This document shows positions 36,540-49,900 of a DNA stretch of 64,000 bases, piece after piece. The first letter of the stretch is position 1, and each line of letters starts with the position of its first letter. Below the pieces are notes generated by a model. It saw only the letters and a list, made by a program, of their open reading frames with translations, made no database searches and was not told the DNA's origin. The stretch spans positions 33,312,678 through 33,376,677 of the forward strand of contig NC_069123.1 in the NCBI RefSeq assembly GCF_026914265.1, given 5' to 3'. The position numbers were made by a program, and so were the translations under genes. The stretch is from Mya arenaria. Lineage: Eukaryota; Mollusca; Bivalvia; Myida; Myidae.

Positions 36540-36969
36540 CTACGTGCATAGAAGCTGAACAAATGTGCACATAAAAACAGTAATATGAATAATTACAAAA
36601 TATCTAAATAAAAAGTCATGTACAGGTAGTTTTACAAATAAAAACGAGTCATAAAAGGATGTTTAAAAACATTATCCTTAACAAAACAACAATACAAAAC
36701 TGGTCCTGCTGGGTGTTCAAAGGCCACTTTGAAGTGGGCGATAACAAATTGTTCCAAGTGAAATGATATCTGAAAATGATATAATGCATAAATCTGATTA
36801 TGAACACCCTCAATAATTATTACCAACTTGGTAGAACCAAACAATATAATGGATCCCAAGTCAATTTGTTTGTTCAGGCTTACCATGAGCCCAGAAAATC
36901 TCTGGAATGGTTTCAATGTCATGTCAATTAAGACAGCCTTGTGTAATGAAAAGATTATGACAGGGTTTC

Positions 36970-37112
36970 TAACACAAGTATTGTTTAGACATTATTATAG
37001 TTTAGACATATAGTTTAGACATTATTATAGTTTAGACATTATTATAGTTTAGACATTATTATTGTTTAGACATTATTATAGTTTAGACATTATTATAGTT
37101 TAGACATTATTA
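36970..37112. repeat. 17-bp minisatellite (gtttagacattattata)
   Basis: About eight tandem copies with one shortened unit near 37000. No coding meaning. Confidence 0.9.
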
Positions 37113-37739
37113 TAAAGTGAATGCAAGATTTTTTTGTTTCGATCAACAAATGATACGCTTTTTTTTTTTTTTACCAAACATGTAACAGAGCCCAGTATTT
37201 CCTCCACAAACTGTTGAAGGGATGTCGCTGATAAACTGGTGTTAAAGTAAAATTTTACGCATGAAATCACAGAAGCTTCTTCGCTTCCCAATACCAGCTA
37301 GCTGCAATTCATTTAACCTTTTGAAAACAAACCACAAGCGACAGGTTTGATTTCAATTGTTGAGTGCCAGTATTTAGCATGTTGGTGCAATTACAGCATA
37401 CTGGAACTGACACCCTAAATGGACCTGGTGGTAAATACTGATGGGGTCAATGTCTATGACTAAGCACACATGTAACATTCTTTTTAAATGCCATATTTGG
37501 AAAATGATGACAAAAAAGCTTTGAATATAAACTCAGGGAGAATTACATGTAATTGCGTCAACAACCAAAACACTATAGTTCTCAATAAGAATCAACATAA
37601 AATTCTTTTCAAATTACAGCTGCCACAAAAAGCAAAACAAAACAATAACAATCGACATAAATGTAGTATGAAAACTTATTATAAACCAAAACTTATGATT
37701 GATATCGACATGGTACGCATATGCATATTAAATGCATTT

Positions 37740-38102
37740 ATAAACCTGTCATTCCCATTTGACAATATAAACCTACCATTCACATTTGACATTATATGTA
37801 TTTATACACCTATTACCTGGTATTCACATTTGACATAATATGTATTTATAAACCTACCATTTGCATTTGACATTATATTTATTTATAAACCTGACATACG
37901 CATTTGACATTATATGTATTCATAAACCTGTCATACGCATTTGACATTATATGTATTTATAAACCTGTCATTCACATTTGACATTATATGTATTCATAAA
38001 CCTGTCATTCACATTTGACATTATATGTATTTATAAACCTGTCATTCACATTTGACATTATATGTATTTATAAACCTGTCATTCACATTTGACATTATAT
38101 GC
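37740..38102. repeat. 37-bp minisatellite (acctgtcattcacatttgac)
   Basis: About ten copies of a 37-bp unit ending 'attatatgtatttataa'. Copies on the right are nearly identical and those on the left more diverged, so growth was probably at the right side. Confidence 0.9.
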
Positions 38103-40317
38103 CACAACAATAGACAACACCGGAAATAGTTTCATGTTACAAACTCAGGTTCAATTTGTCAATTGAATAGTACTGACATACACAAAATCAATACATACAT
38201 GTACCTTTCTCTTCATTTGCCACTTATTTAACTGACAACAGTTTAACTTTCCCAATAAATTGTACAAAATATGGATTAAAATACAAACTGTATAGATCAA
38301 TCAACAATTAGCAATAGTGCCACAATTGATAAAAGAAATACTTCGTTAGGTATTTTCAGACTGACTCTCAAACATACCTGCAACCAATAAGTTTTTAAGC
38401 ATCTACAAGTATTGGATATTTTTTCATGACTGAACTAGGGGTTAGGATGTAAAAAACTTCCCTACCTACCCACAGCTCAAAATGTAGTGAAATGCCAATT
38501 AAACATTTTATCAATTGTGGCCTCAATGATAAATTACAAGTGTCTATCTGAATTATACAGGTATCTATTATTATATTTACAGTAAACTCATGTCATACAT
38601 GACAAAATGAGCATTGCAGTGAACATATTATACACATAAGGAGGCATTGAGGCAATTGTACAGAACATTTTTGCAGTTAACAACATGGTTAACGTCATTA
38701 TTGTTAACTTTCAAATCGTTACTGCTCTGGAAGTTTAATCGATACACTTATAATCTGCTGTACTTCAAGCAAGATTTAAGACATTTGTTTCAGCTGGACT
38801 AGTTTATAAGTTAATGTGTGAACACATATAATATTTCACATTCAAAAGTTAACAACCATGTCCTTAATAACGCTGTTAACTTTAACAAAGTTCTGAACGA
38901 TCAGCCCATTGTCGAAAATAGATGAATATATACATGTAAGGTTCTTAAATGCTGACTGCCTCATGCAAATAATGCCACAGTAGAAATCAGCATGTTCTTT
39001 ACTATTTATCTAGGCAGTGTCAATTCAAATGCAGTTACAATTGGTTCTCTTCCCGAAAAAGTTATACAAAAAGACCACAAGAGGAATGCAACCCTAGCTT
39101 TGTGACTTGGAACAATAAAACAAATATTGTTCTCAGCTCCTGACAAGTCTTCTCAATACTAAAGGAGAACAAATATAATCTTCACAAAGATAATTGCTAC
39201 ACATTTATACAAGTTATGAACAATTTTGTAAGCATGATTTTTACTTGCGGCCAACAATAATTTACAGCATTATTCATTCCAGGATTATGCTGCCTTCAAC
39301 AATTATATACATAAATAAATTGTTCATATATATTCTCGCCATCACAATAGGTGAACACACGTAATACAAAAAAATGTACAGTCATACAAATAGTAACTAT
39401 TTGTTACTTGTAAACATTAATAAATAAACAATTTCTACACCAAACAAGTAATTATGCTAAATAGCACTGTATTTTGACATTCAGAGACTCAACAGAACAA
39501 ATCCCAACTACATTATTAACGCAGTCCAGATTAAAACATTTACAGAAAATTCCTGCATGGTGCAAGTCTTCAGTGTTGCCAATAATTTACAAACTTGCTT
39601 TTGGTCAATGAATTCAGTTCCCTCAAAGTTGCTATTTGCTTATTAATAAGAGAGCCCCTTTAGGAAAACTGGTCTACACACAGAGTAGCCACAAAACCCA
39701 TTTTGCTTAAAGGATGAACTGTTTAGAACAGAAAAAAATGTTTATGGTGAAATTTAAGATGATCATGGATGTAAAATATGCAATTCAACTAACTTGAATG
39801 TCGCAGACATTTTGGCTTTCTTTTCCAAGTGAAATCCACATTGGTATGCCAACGAAAATTAATGGCATGTACGCTGTTATATAGGTAGAGGAAAAGTCAT
39901 ACTAACACTTTAGCAGTACCAGTACCAAGTTGCGCAAGATTTGGAGAAGTTTTTCCATCTATGTTCTATTGTTAAGATGCTATGTGTGGCCCTACATATG
40001 ATGAGATAGAAGGGATGATATAAAAACAAAGGGGATGATATAAAAACAAAGTTGTTAAGTTTTACAATATATAAACCATTTTAACCCTTGGAAACTTTTC
40101 AGATTTTTCCCTTCTTTAGGGCTGTTTTTACATAACATTTTCTCAACTTTTTCAACGTTACTGTAGTCCAAATATATTATCCTTATTTTTACTTCATAAC
40201 ATATTCATGGCATAACTTCTCTAAATATGGTATGACTTGGTAGTGGTTGGTAGAACTTCTCTTGTAATCCACTGAAAACCAATATAGTGTGCCTTAAACA
40301 TTAGAGGAACATATATT
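38103..40317. other. Gene-free stretch downstream of the PHD gene
   Basis: No repeat family or ORF of interest, apart from a doubled 'ggggatgatataaaaacaaa' at 40012-40050. May contain the 3' UTR of the minus-strand PHD gene; no end signal assigned. Confidence 0.45.
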
Positions 40318-40925
40318 TTTAAATCAAACTAGAGAGCATTATCAGTGAAACTCAAACTAGAGAGCACCTCCAGTTTAACTAAAAGTAGAGAGCACCTCCA
40401 GTTTAACCCAATCTAGAGAGCACCTAAATTTGCACTCAAACCTGAGTCCACAAGTCCAACCCAAACTAGGGAGCAGCATCAGTTTAACTCAAACTAGAGA
40501 GCACCACAAGTTTAAATAAAACTAGAGGACAAGTTGAACCCAAACTAGATAGCTTCATCAGTTTAACTAAAACTAGAGAGCACCTCAATTTGAACTCAAA
40601 CTAGAGAGCATCATCTGTTTTACTCAAACTAGAGAGCATTATCTGTTTTACTCAAACTAGAGAGCATCATCTGTTTTACTTAAACTAGAGAGCATTATCG
40701 GTTTTACTCAAACTAGAGAGCATTATCTGTTTTACTCAAACTAGAGAGCACCTCAATTTGAACTCAAACTAGAGAGCATCATCTGTTTTACTCAAATTAG
40801 AGAGCATTATCTGTTTTACTCAAACTAGAGAGCATCATCTGTTTTACTGAAACTGGGGAGCACCTCAATTTAAACTCAAACTAGAGCGCATCATCAGTTT
40901 AACTTAAATTAGAAAGCACCATCAA
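40318..40925. repeat. Minisatellite seeded from the PHD gene stop codon
   Basis: About 20 tandem copies of a 29-bp unit (ctcaaactagagagcatcat then ctgttttac). On the gene's strand each unit reads GATGATGCTCTCTAG. The gene's own last codons at 40909-40923 are GATGGTGCTTTCTAA, so the coding end is itself a member of the array. Confidence 0.88.
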
Positions 40926-43900
40926 AGTTTGGTGATTCGTCCACATCCAGGTAAATGCTGTGTTCCCGAGTGAGTGTGTGGTTGGAGACCTTCTCATTTT
41001 TGTTGTGTTTAACCTTAGGCTGGCTGGGTCTACAGGTCACTGGGTAGGAAACTGGAGCTGTCATATTTCCTGTAAAGAAATGTACAAGAATTTATTAAAA
41101 ATAAAGGAATTGCATGATTTAATAATACCATACACTGCTTAATAATAAAACAATATCATTTCACCACAGATATTTAAAGATTCTGAAGATTGTTAGGTAT
41201 TTAATTTGTTTAAAACAATACTGTTATTGTTATTTGAATCTGCGTCAATCAATAACACATATAGTAGATTTCCCCCAAAATGATCAAGGACAATAATTAA
41301 ACAAAAACTTTTATTCAAGGTCCATGGTTTATTGTTTAAATACTGGAATATGAGTTCTGATCAACAATATCAACAACAACACTGAATACCTTGTATGTCT
41401 ACTATTTTCTTTAATTTAAAGCTGCACTCTCACAGATTAAACGTTTTGACAACTTTTTATTTTGTTGTCTTGGAACAAGCCAATTTTTGCGAAAATCCAT
41501 GGAAACCAGTTAAATAAGCCTGCTGACAAAAATCAGATAGTAGATTTTTATATCTTAGTGTAAAAATGGATGTTTTATGCATTTTTCTTAAACCTTTAGT
41601 AATGGTTCAGGCCATAAAATATTTATTTTCGAACGTAATATAAAAATCTACAATCTGATTTTTTGTCAACAATCTTGTACCATTGATTTGCAGATATTTA
41701 CGCAAAAATTTGCTCTTTCCAATACAAAAAATAAAAACGTTGTAAAAATGGTAAATCTGTGAGAGTGCAGCTTAAGGAGCTTAAAACCATTAGTCAATTA
41801 ATCTCTAATAATAAAATAAAATGTTTCTGCACAAATTCAATATTTAAATCAAGACTTATTACAAACAGTGCCATGTTCAGCTATTACCAATACCAGTGAG
41901 TAAAATATCCTCAAACACGAACTGTGTTTTTATCTTGATGACAGTGAAACAATAACATATTTTAGTTAACACAATCCTTAGCGCGCACGCGGCAAGCATC
42001 AAGAAAGTGCGCTTATACACATAGAATGGGAGTTTCCAATCCATGGTTTATATGTCCCTGATATAATGCTGCCAATAACAAACCCAGTTAATGTTTATTT
42101 GAAGATGAATAGTGTCAGGTATATTTGGCGATTTTTGATAAGGAAATAATTATTTTACTCATTATCTTAAGTGATCACAGTAACAAAGTTTAGTTTTAAA
42201 TAGTAAGTAAAAGGTGAATATAAGTAATCTGTCAGACAGAAACACAAATAAACAGTACCGTTGATTTTGTACACTAAGTAGGAGCTTAAAAGTTATGAAA
42301 GTGTGCTCCACCCTGTCCTTTTTTGGTAACACTCTTGGAGACCTGCTTTGGGACCCTTCTGCATTCATAGAACGAGATGCTTAAGACTCTCAAATATTTC
42401 TAATACTTCTATTTAAACTTATAATAAGATTATTAATACATGTATACAAATTTTAAATATAAACAGTTGAAACCTAATATTGCTTCAATTAAACACAATT
42501 TCTGACATTTTCTGTCCAATTCATATTAATGTTAAAGTTGTTCACAGCTCGATACAATGTGCCCTTTTTACACTAAGCACCCTTTTCTACATCACCCCGT
42601 CCTTTTAAAAACCTTGCTAAAACCCTGCAAAGGCAGTCATTAAATAGAGCCTACACATTAGGCCATGCCAAGCAGTGCTGTTATACTTCAGGGATCATGC
42701 TAGACTTACACCATCTGTCGTGATCCAACAACAACAATGGAGTTTTACAACAACTATTACTTTTATTTGTCTTAAATCTTCTCCAATGTTTAAAATAGGA
42801 ACAAGATTGCTGCAGAGCGAATGACAAGTGAAATCTGTTTATTTTCCAACTGTAATCTACATCTTTTCCAACTGTAATCTGTTTATTTTCCAAGTGTAAT
42901 CTGTTCACCGTTACTTTTTATTAAAAAAAAGGGGTAAAGCTCCAAATTTATTAAAGCTAGAGTTATTGGCCCTGCTGTTATTTTGTATATTGTCTCTGGC
43001 AACATGTGTACAAAGTTTCATTTGAATGTCTTCTATAAGTTTTTATGACCAAGGTTAAAGTTTTTGCACGCCAATGTCAATGATGAAAATGAGACCAAGG
43101 CTATGACAATATCTCATCTCAAATTCTTTCCTTAATGAAAAACAGACAACCTTGTAATTTTAAGAAGTTTCGGAAGACTTTTTCTTACAAGACTTTCTAG
43201 TATGATCCCAAAGCAAATGAGCATATATGTAAGGGGTTTTAGCTAAATAAAAAAGGAAGGGTCACGCCTTTTTTGGTATCATCCTTCTGCCATATTCCAG
43301 GAGACCAGTATTGGTGCCCTCCTGCCTTCACAGAATAAAATGCTAACTACTCGTATATAATGAAATATTTCCTTCTGTTTGATTAAAACTTACTATATAT
43401 ATGATTATTAATGCATACAAATTTTAATTTTTTGGCATTTAAAATCTTTAATTAAACAGAATTCCTCACATTTTCTGTCATTCTGTCAAATTCATTATGT
43501 TTAAGTTCGTCCGTACAATACAATGTGCCATTTTCTCCCTTAGCACCCTGTCCTTTTTCTGCAGCACCCAGCCCTTTTTACACCCTGGCTTAAACTCTTA
43601 TGTAGCCCTGAGTTATAATGCAGTGCAATATTAGTGCTGGTAAAACAATAATGTTACTGGAAAACAAAAGGAAAGATACAATAAACAAGAGAACCACAAG
43701 TGGTAGCTAACGCTTGTCCATTTGATCTCAGTCGATCGCTCTTGGGCAAAAATCTTCACAAATATGAAAACCAGAGTTATGGGACTTGCTACTTGTGTTT
43801 TTTGCCAATGATAATACGGGTTCAACTTTCAGTTGTGAATATACATTGATTAGGTTTTGAGTTAGAGTGTAAGACCAAGGTTAAATCTTCTACACAACCA

Positions 43901-46900
43901 ATAAGTTAACCCCGCTGGCAAAGGTTGTGAACAAATTTTTATCTAATTTTCTTGAAAAAAATTGTGTTTACTTTTCACCAAGGTTTCAGTTAACTTGAAT
44001 GACAACATCACCAAGGCTATGACAATACTCCAGAATTTTTTTTGACAACACAGAGGAGCTAAAATCATACAAGAAGAAAAAGTTTCATCACAAAAAATCT
44101 GCCCTATTCACAGATACATGTAGCACATGTATACAAATAATGGCCACAACATCAGTTACCTTCTGCCCGTATTTATACTGAAAACATAAAAGTCATGAGT
44201 AGGTACAGAGTGTGGAATCACGTGACTTCAAAGGAGTTCTCACATGGGTCACCACGGGTCACAACCGATATTAACAAACAAGTAAGTGACGTTAATTTCA
44301 AATAGTTTTTTTGACAGAAAAGGCCTAAAAAAAAAAATACATTTGGTTCGGGTTACCCGACCCTACCTACGGAATAGGCGCCGACCCTAACATTTTTATA
44401 GTCAGTTTGAAAAAAAAAAATGAAAAAAAAATGAAAAAAAAAAAAAAATCTTTTTTTTTTTGCTTTTCAATATGTAGTTTAAAACCTTAATTGCTTATAT
44501 AGAAGATAACTTTAACACCATTCTCCAATGATGAAAATGACATTCTTATATAAAGCCTAATAAAAAAAAAAAAAAAAAAAATAAAAAAAAGCCACCTACC
44601 CTACCTATTTTTGAAAAGGATGTAACCCTAACCAAACAATTTTTTTTTTTAGGCCAAAGATATGGAAACATTTCTTAGCTTATAAAAGACTATGCTATTT
44701 TCTACTTCTATACAATTACATGCTACATATTTTAGAATTGCTTGTATTTTAATGATGCTATCCTTGACCAAAATTTAAACTTAACAGATTTTAGTAGAAT
44801 GATGCAATGCTGAAATTTTGGCCAAGGAATGCATCATATAAATACAAGCAAATCTGAAAATCTGAAATATTTCACAATTTTCACAAAATTATCAGGCCAT
44901 CCTTAAAAAATTGTATGTTTGCTGTAACGCTACCCATCATTTTTACAGTGAGTAGGTAGGTAGGGATTTTTTTTTTCCCATTGTGTGCCTTAAATTACTC
45001 AGTAAATAAGTTTCTTATCATTTCAGATTGCTTGACACTTCATTTTGGACAGACCTCATCCATTAATCCATTATCATGTAGTACTGGTGCAGAAGCTGAA
45101 CACTGTTCTTCCTGTTGTGGTGTAGTTTTAATTGTGATCGTGACATACTTCAGAGTCTTGTCAAAGTCATATAAGACACTTATTTTATCGTAAGTATCTG
45201 GACTGAATTGTGTAGGATTTTCCAGATTCGAGGACACCTGCACCGACGCAATTTTCTCAAAATGTTCATCTATTTCAGGGTCAATTGCGACATTTTCAGT
45301 TAAAGCGGAAAAGACATCAAACCAGGACTCGTTTGTGCTGAATTTTCTAATGGAGTTTCGAGCATGGAATATGGTTTCAGGCCCCTTTTTCTCGATAACT
45401 GTAACCGCAAAGGTTACACGCTCGCCTTCGTCGGCCATTTTGTCGATAAAAACAAAAGTCAACCGCATGACGTAATATAAATGAGCCGAAGGAAAATAAT
45501 GAGCGGAAAGAAAATATAATGAGCGGAAAGATTATTTTCCGTACGCTCGGAGATGCGAAAAAAAAATTTTCATCCTGGAGGGCCTAAAAAAAAAGTTGAG
45601 TCGCGGTAATTTCGTGAGTCGGTTGCGTTACAGCAAACATTCAATTTTTTAAGGATGGCCTCAGCTGTTAAAAATTCTGTATTCACATTTCTGCAAGTTC
45701 ACACAAAACAAAGAAAAGCAAACACGAAAGCCTTAGCAAAAAGTAAAAAAAAAATGACTATACCTGCAGAGATGGTGCTTTTATGGCATACAAGGCAAGA
45801 GATGGCCCTCTCCCTGGGATGGAAGGCAGTATACACATTCACAGAGTGTTGGCCAACCCTCCTGCAGCTCATGGGCAAGAAGTCCTCCAGGGTTCCTATA
45901 TCATCAACCGGCAGAAGCTCCACCACACACACACACTCATAACCCGCGTTCTCTGTGAAGAAATTGTCAAGCAACACAGACAGATAAGCCTTGAAGTTTA
46001 CCAGGTTACGGTTCACCTTTCGAACAATGAGGACCTTGACAACGGCATCACTCAGAAAACTCTGCGAGATGGTCTCGAGTTTGAATTCTATTTCTTTTGC
46101 AACTATATACAGTTTTTGTGGCTTAGGATCCCTAAATGTCGCCTCTGTTGGGTACACAGAAATTTCGCAGGATTTCTGGTACAGCTGTGGTAGTAGCCAA
46201 TTGAGAAGGACTTTCTTTTCAAGGCTTGGATTCAAATGCTTTAATGGGCTCTTTGAGACAAATGTAGAATCTTTCCATTTATACACATTTACCGCACTCC
46301 ATACATCGTGGCTTGAGAGGTACGACCTCGGCAGGGAGAGAAGCAGGAAGAATTTGTCACTTTTAAGACGAATAAGGCGGCACACTTCACACTTAAATAT
46401 AAGATTAGCTTTGTCACAGAGGTTTATCAATTGATCAACAATGTTGCTGTTTGATTCACAGGTTTTGTACAAGTCAGCCATGTTCTCGTATATTGAAGGA
46501 TTAACATCTAAAAACACGTCTTCAATGCCCTCTTCTTGTTTACTGAAATAAAGAAATATATATCTTAACAAGCATCAACATTTTTAAACCACAGATATAT
46601 ATATATATATATATATGTAAGATACGAATTTAAAGCTGCACTCTCACAGATTGAACGTATTGACAACTTTTTTATTTTTTGTCTTGGAATGAGCCAATTT
46701 TTGCGAAAATTTATGGAAACCAGTTATATTAGACTCTTGACAAAGAATTAGATCGCAGATTTTTATATTTAAGAACAAAAAATGATGTTTAATGCATATT
46801 TCTTAAACCATTAGTAACGGTTTAAGCCATAAAACATTAATTTTCCAACAGAAATATGAATATCTGCTATCTGATCTTTTGCCAGCAATCTGTTATCATT

Positions 46901-49900
46901 GGTTTGCAGATATTTACATAAAAATTTACTCTTTCCAAAACAAATAAATAACAAGTAGACAAATATTCTGAGCAAGTTTCATAAAGATTTGACAAAAATT
47001 AATTAATTTTTATGGCCGTAGAATTTTTTCTCCTAAGGCAGTTACTCTGTAGTTAGTTGAAATAGAATTGCAATTCCTGTACACTGCACTCCCTCTCATT
47101 ATGATCTATCACTGTATGAAGTTTTATTAAATTTCATCAAATAGTTTTCAAGTTATGCTCCTGACAAGAAAAAGGTAACAAAGGGCAATAACTCTGTAAT
47201 TGGCTGAACAAGAATTGCGGTTCCTGAACATTACACTTCCTCTCATTATTATCTATCACTGTATGAAGTTTTATTAAATTCCATCCAATAGTTTTCAAGT
47301 TATGCTCCGGACAAGAAAAAAGAAACAAAGGGCAGTAACTCTGTAATTAGCTGAAATAGAATTGCGGTTCCTGTACACTACAGTCCCTCTCATTATGATC
47401 TATCACTGTATGAAGTTTTATTAAATTCCATCGAATAGATTTCAAGTTATGCTCCGGACAAGAAAAAGTAACAAAGGGCACTAACTATGTAATAAGCTGA
47501 AATAGAATTGCGGTTCCTGTACACTGCACTCCCTCTCATTATGATCTATCACTGTATGAAGTTTTATTAAATCCCATCCAATAGTTTTTAAGTTATGCTC
47601 CGGACAAGAAAAAAAGTAACAAAGGGCAGTAACTCTATAATAAGCTCAAATAGAGTTATGGTTCTTGTGCACTTCACTTCCTCTCATTGTGCTTTACCAT
47701 AGTATGAAGTTTTAATAAATTCCATCTAGAAGTTTGCAAGTTAATGTCTGGAAAAAAATCTGACAGCAAAAAAACAAATAAAGGGCAATAACTCAGTAAT
47801 TAGTTTAGGTAGAGTTATGGTTCTTGAACACTGCACTTCCTGTCATTGTGCTTTACCATTGTATGAAGTTCCAATGAATTCCATCCAGTACTTTTCAAGT
47901 TATACTCCGGACAAAAAAAAGTAACAAGGGGCAATAACTCAGTAATAAGCAAGAATAGAGTTATGGTTATTGTACACTGCACTTCCTCTCACTGTGCTTT
48001 ACCATTGTATGAAGTTCCAATGAATTCCATCCAGTACTTTTCAAGTTATACTCCTGACAAAAAAAGTAACAAGGGGCAATAACTCAGTAATAAGCAAGAA
48101 TAGAGTTATGGTTATTGTACACTGCACTTCCTCTCATTATGCTCTATCATTGTATGAAGTTTGATAACCATTGGATAAAAACTCTTGATTTTATTACATA
48201 AAATGAAAACTTTAACGCAAAATTGTTAACGCCCGCCCGCCCGGTTTTCGCCAATCTATAACCCGTAATTTTTCGATGAAAAATCTGCCTAAAGAAGTAA
48301 AAACGGTATATCTGTGAGAGTGCAGCTTTAACCTCTATAACAGCAACAATTAATACTGTAAACAGAAACTTTATAGAATACAAAAAAGTCATGTTCACAC
48401 ATAAATGTTTAGGCTTAAAAAAAAAAGTCATTCGGTTCAGTCAGGTTACCCAACCTTAACTAAAAAAAGGTGCCGACCCTAATGTTTTTTTGCAGTCTGT
48501 TGGTAAAAAAATAATGAACAAATAAACAAAAAAATGGTGTGTGTTGTGTTTTTATGTGTAGTTTAATCCCTTAACAGCTTTATACAGAAGATTACTCTAA
48601 CACCATTCTCCAATGGTGACAATAAAATTCTTATATAAAGCCATGGACCTATTAACCATGGATTGGCAACTGCCCCATATCGGTGAAACGATAAGAAATA
48701 ATAATTTACCCACAATCCTTAGCGCGCGCTCGGCAAATATCAGAAAATTCCGCCGAATCTCCGATCGGTGATTAACGGTGATCTTCGGTTATTTCCGCCA
48801 ACTCTGCTAATAATGCCTTGTTCATTATAGATTTAATTATAATTAATAAATGTGATTTTAATCAGATTCAATTGGACTATTATCAACTCCAAAGAAAGTA
48901 CCGTGCATTTGAGTCAATTTTAATTAATGTTTTCCTACATGTATATATTCGGCCAATGTCGGACGTCTCGAAAATGACCACACGGTAAGATCTCGGAATG
49001 AAATCCCGCTGCACGCGCGAGTTTGAGATAATCGCATTTACACAGAGGAGAGTTGCCAATCCATGGTTTATAGGTCCATGATAAAGCCTCATACAAAAAT
49101 TAAATAAAACAATTAACAAGGGCAGTAATCCTGAAGTGCTTTGGGGCATTTGGCTGATTATCATACTTGACCGATTTATTTTACCAACAAATATTTCCAG
49201 CAAGTTTGGTGAAGATCAGATGATAACTGTTCAAATTAGACAGTGGACAAAGCAAAAATGGCAAATTTTGACCAATTCAAGGGCCATAATCCTGAAGAGC
49301 CTGGCTGGTTATAGAACTTTGCCAAGAATATATACCAACAAACATTTATAGTAGCAAGTTTGGTGAAATTCGGATAAAAACTGTTCAAGTTTGAAAGTAG
49401 ACAAAGCTAAAATGGCCAATTTTGATAAATTCAGGGGGCCATAACTCTGGAGTGCCTAAAGTGATTAGGCTGGTTATCGAACTTGACCTAGATATTTCAC
49501 CAAAAACACTTTCATGAAGTTTGGTGGAAATTGGATGAGAAATGTTCAAGTTAGAGAGCGGACAAAGCTAAAATGGACAATTTTGACAAATTCAGGGGGC
49601 CATAACTCTGGAGTGCCTTAAGCGATTTGGCTGGTTATTGAACTTGACCGAGATATTTCACCAACAAACACTTTCATGACGTTTGGTGGAAATTGGATGA
49701 GAAATGATCAAGTTAGAGAGCGGACAAAGCTAAAATGGCCAATTTTGACAAATTCAGGGGGCCATAACTCTGGAGTGCCTAAAGCGATTTGGCTGGTTAT
49801 CGAACTTGACCTAGAGTGCTATTTGTTACCTGTGACAATGCCCCGCTCATGCCTGAATATAAAAAATGATCTGTTTTGCCTTATTCCCAACCTACATTTT

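Noticed and set aside
36632-36922. 96-aa minus-strand ORF as a gene
   Set aside because: It has no recognisable motif, splice signals or neighbour. Short open frames of this size are expected in this much sequence.
45655-46434. Overlapping plus-strand ORFs opposite PHD exon 8
   Set aside because: They are antisense to a 779-bp coding exon with consistent splice phases, and have no conserved motifs.
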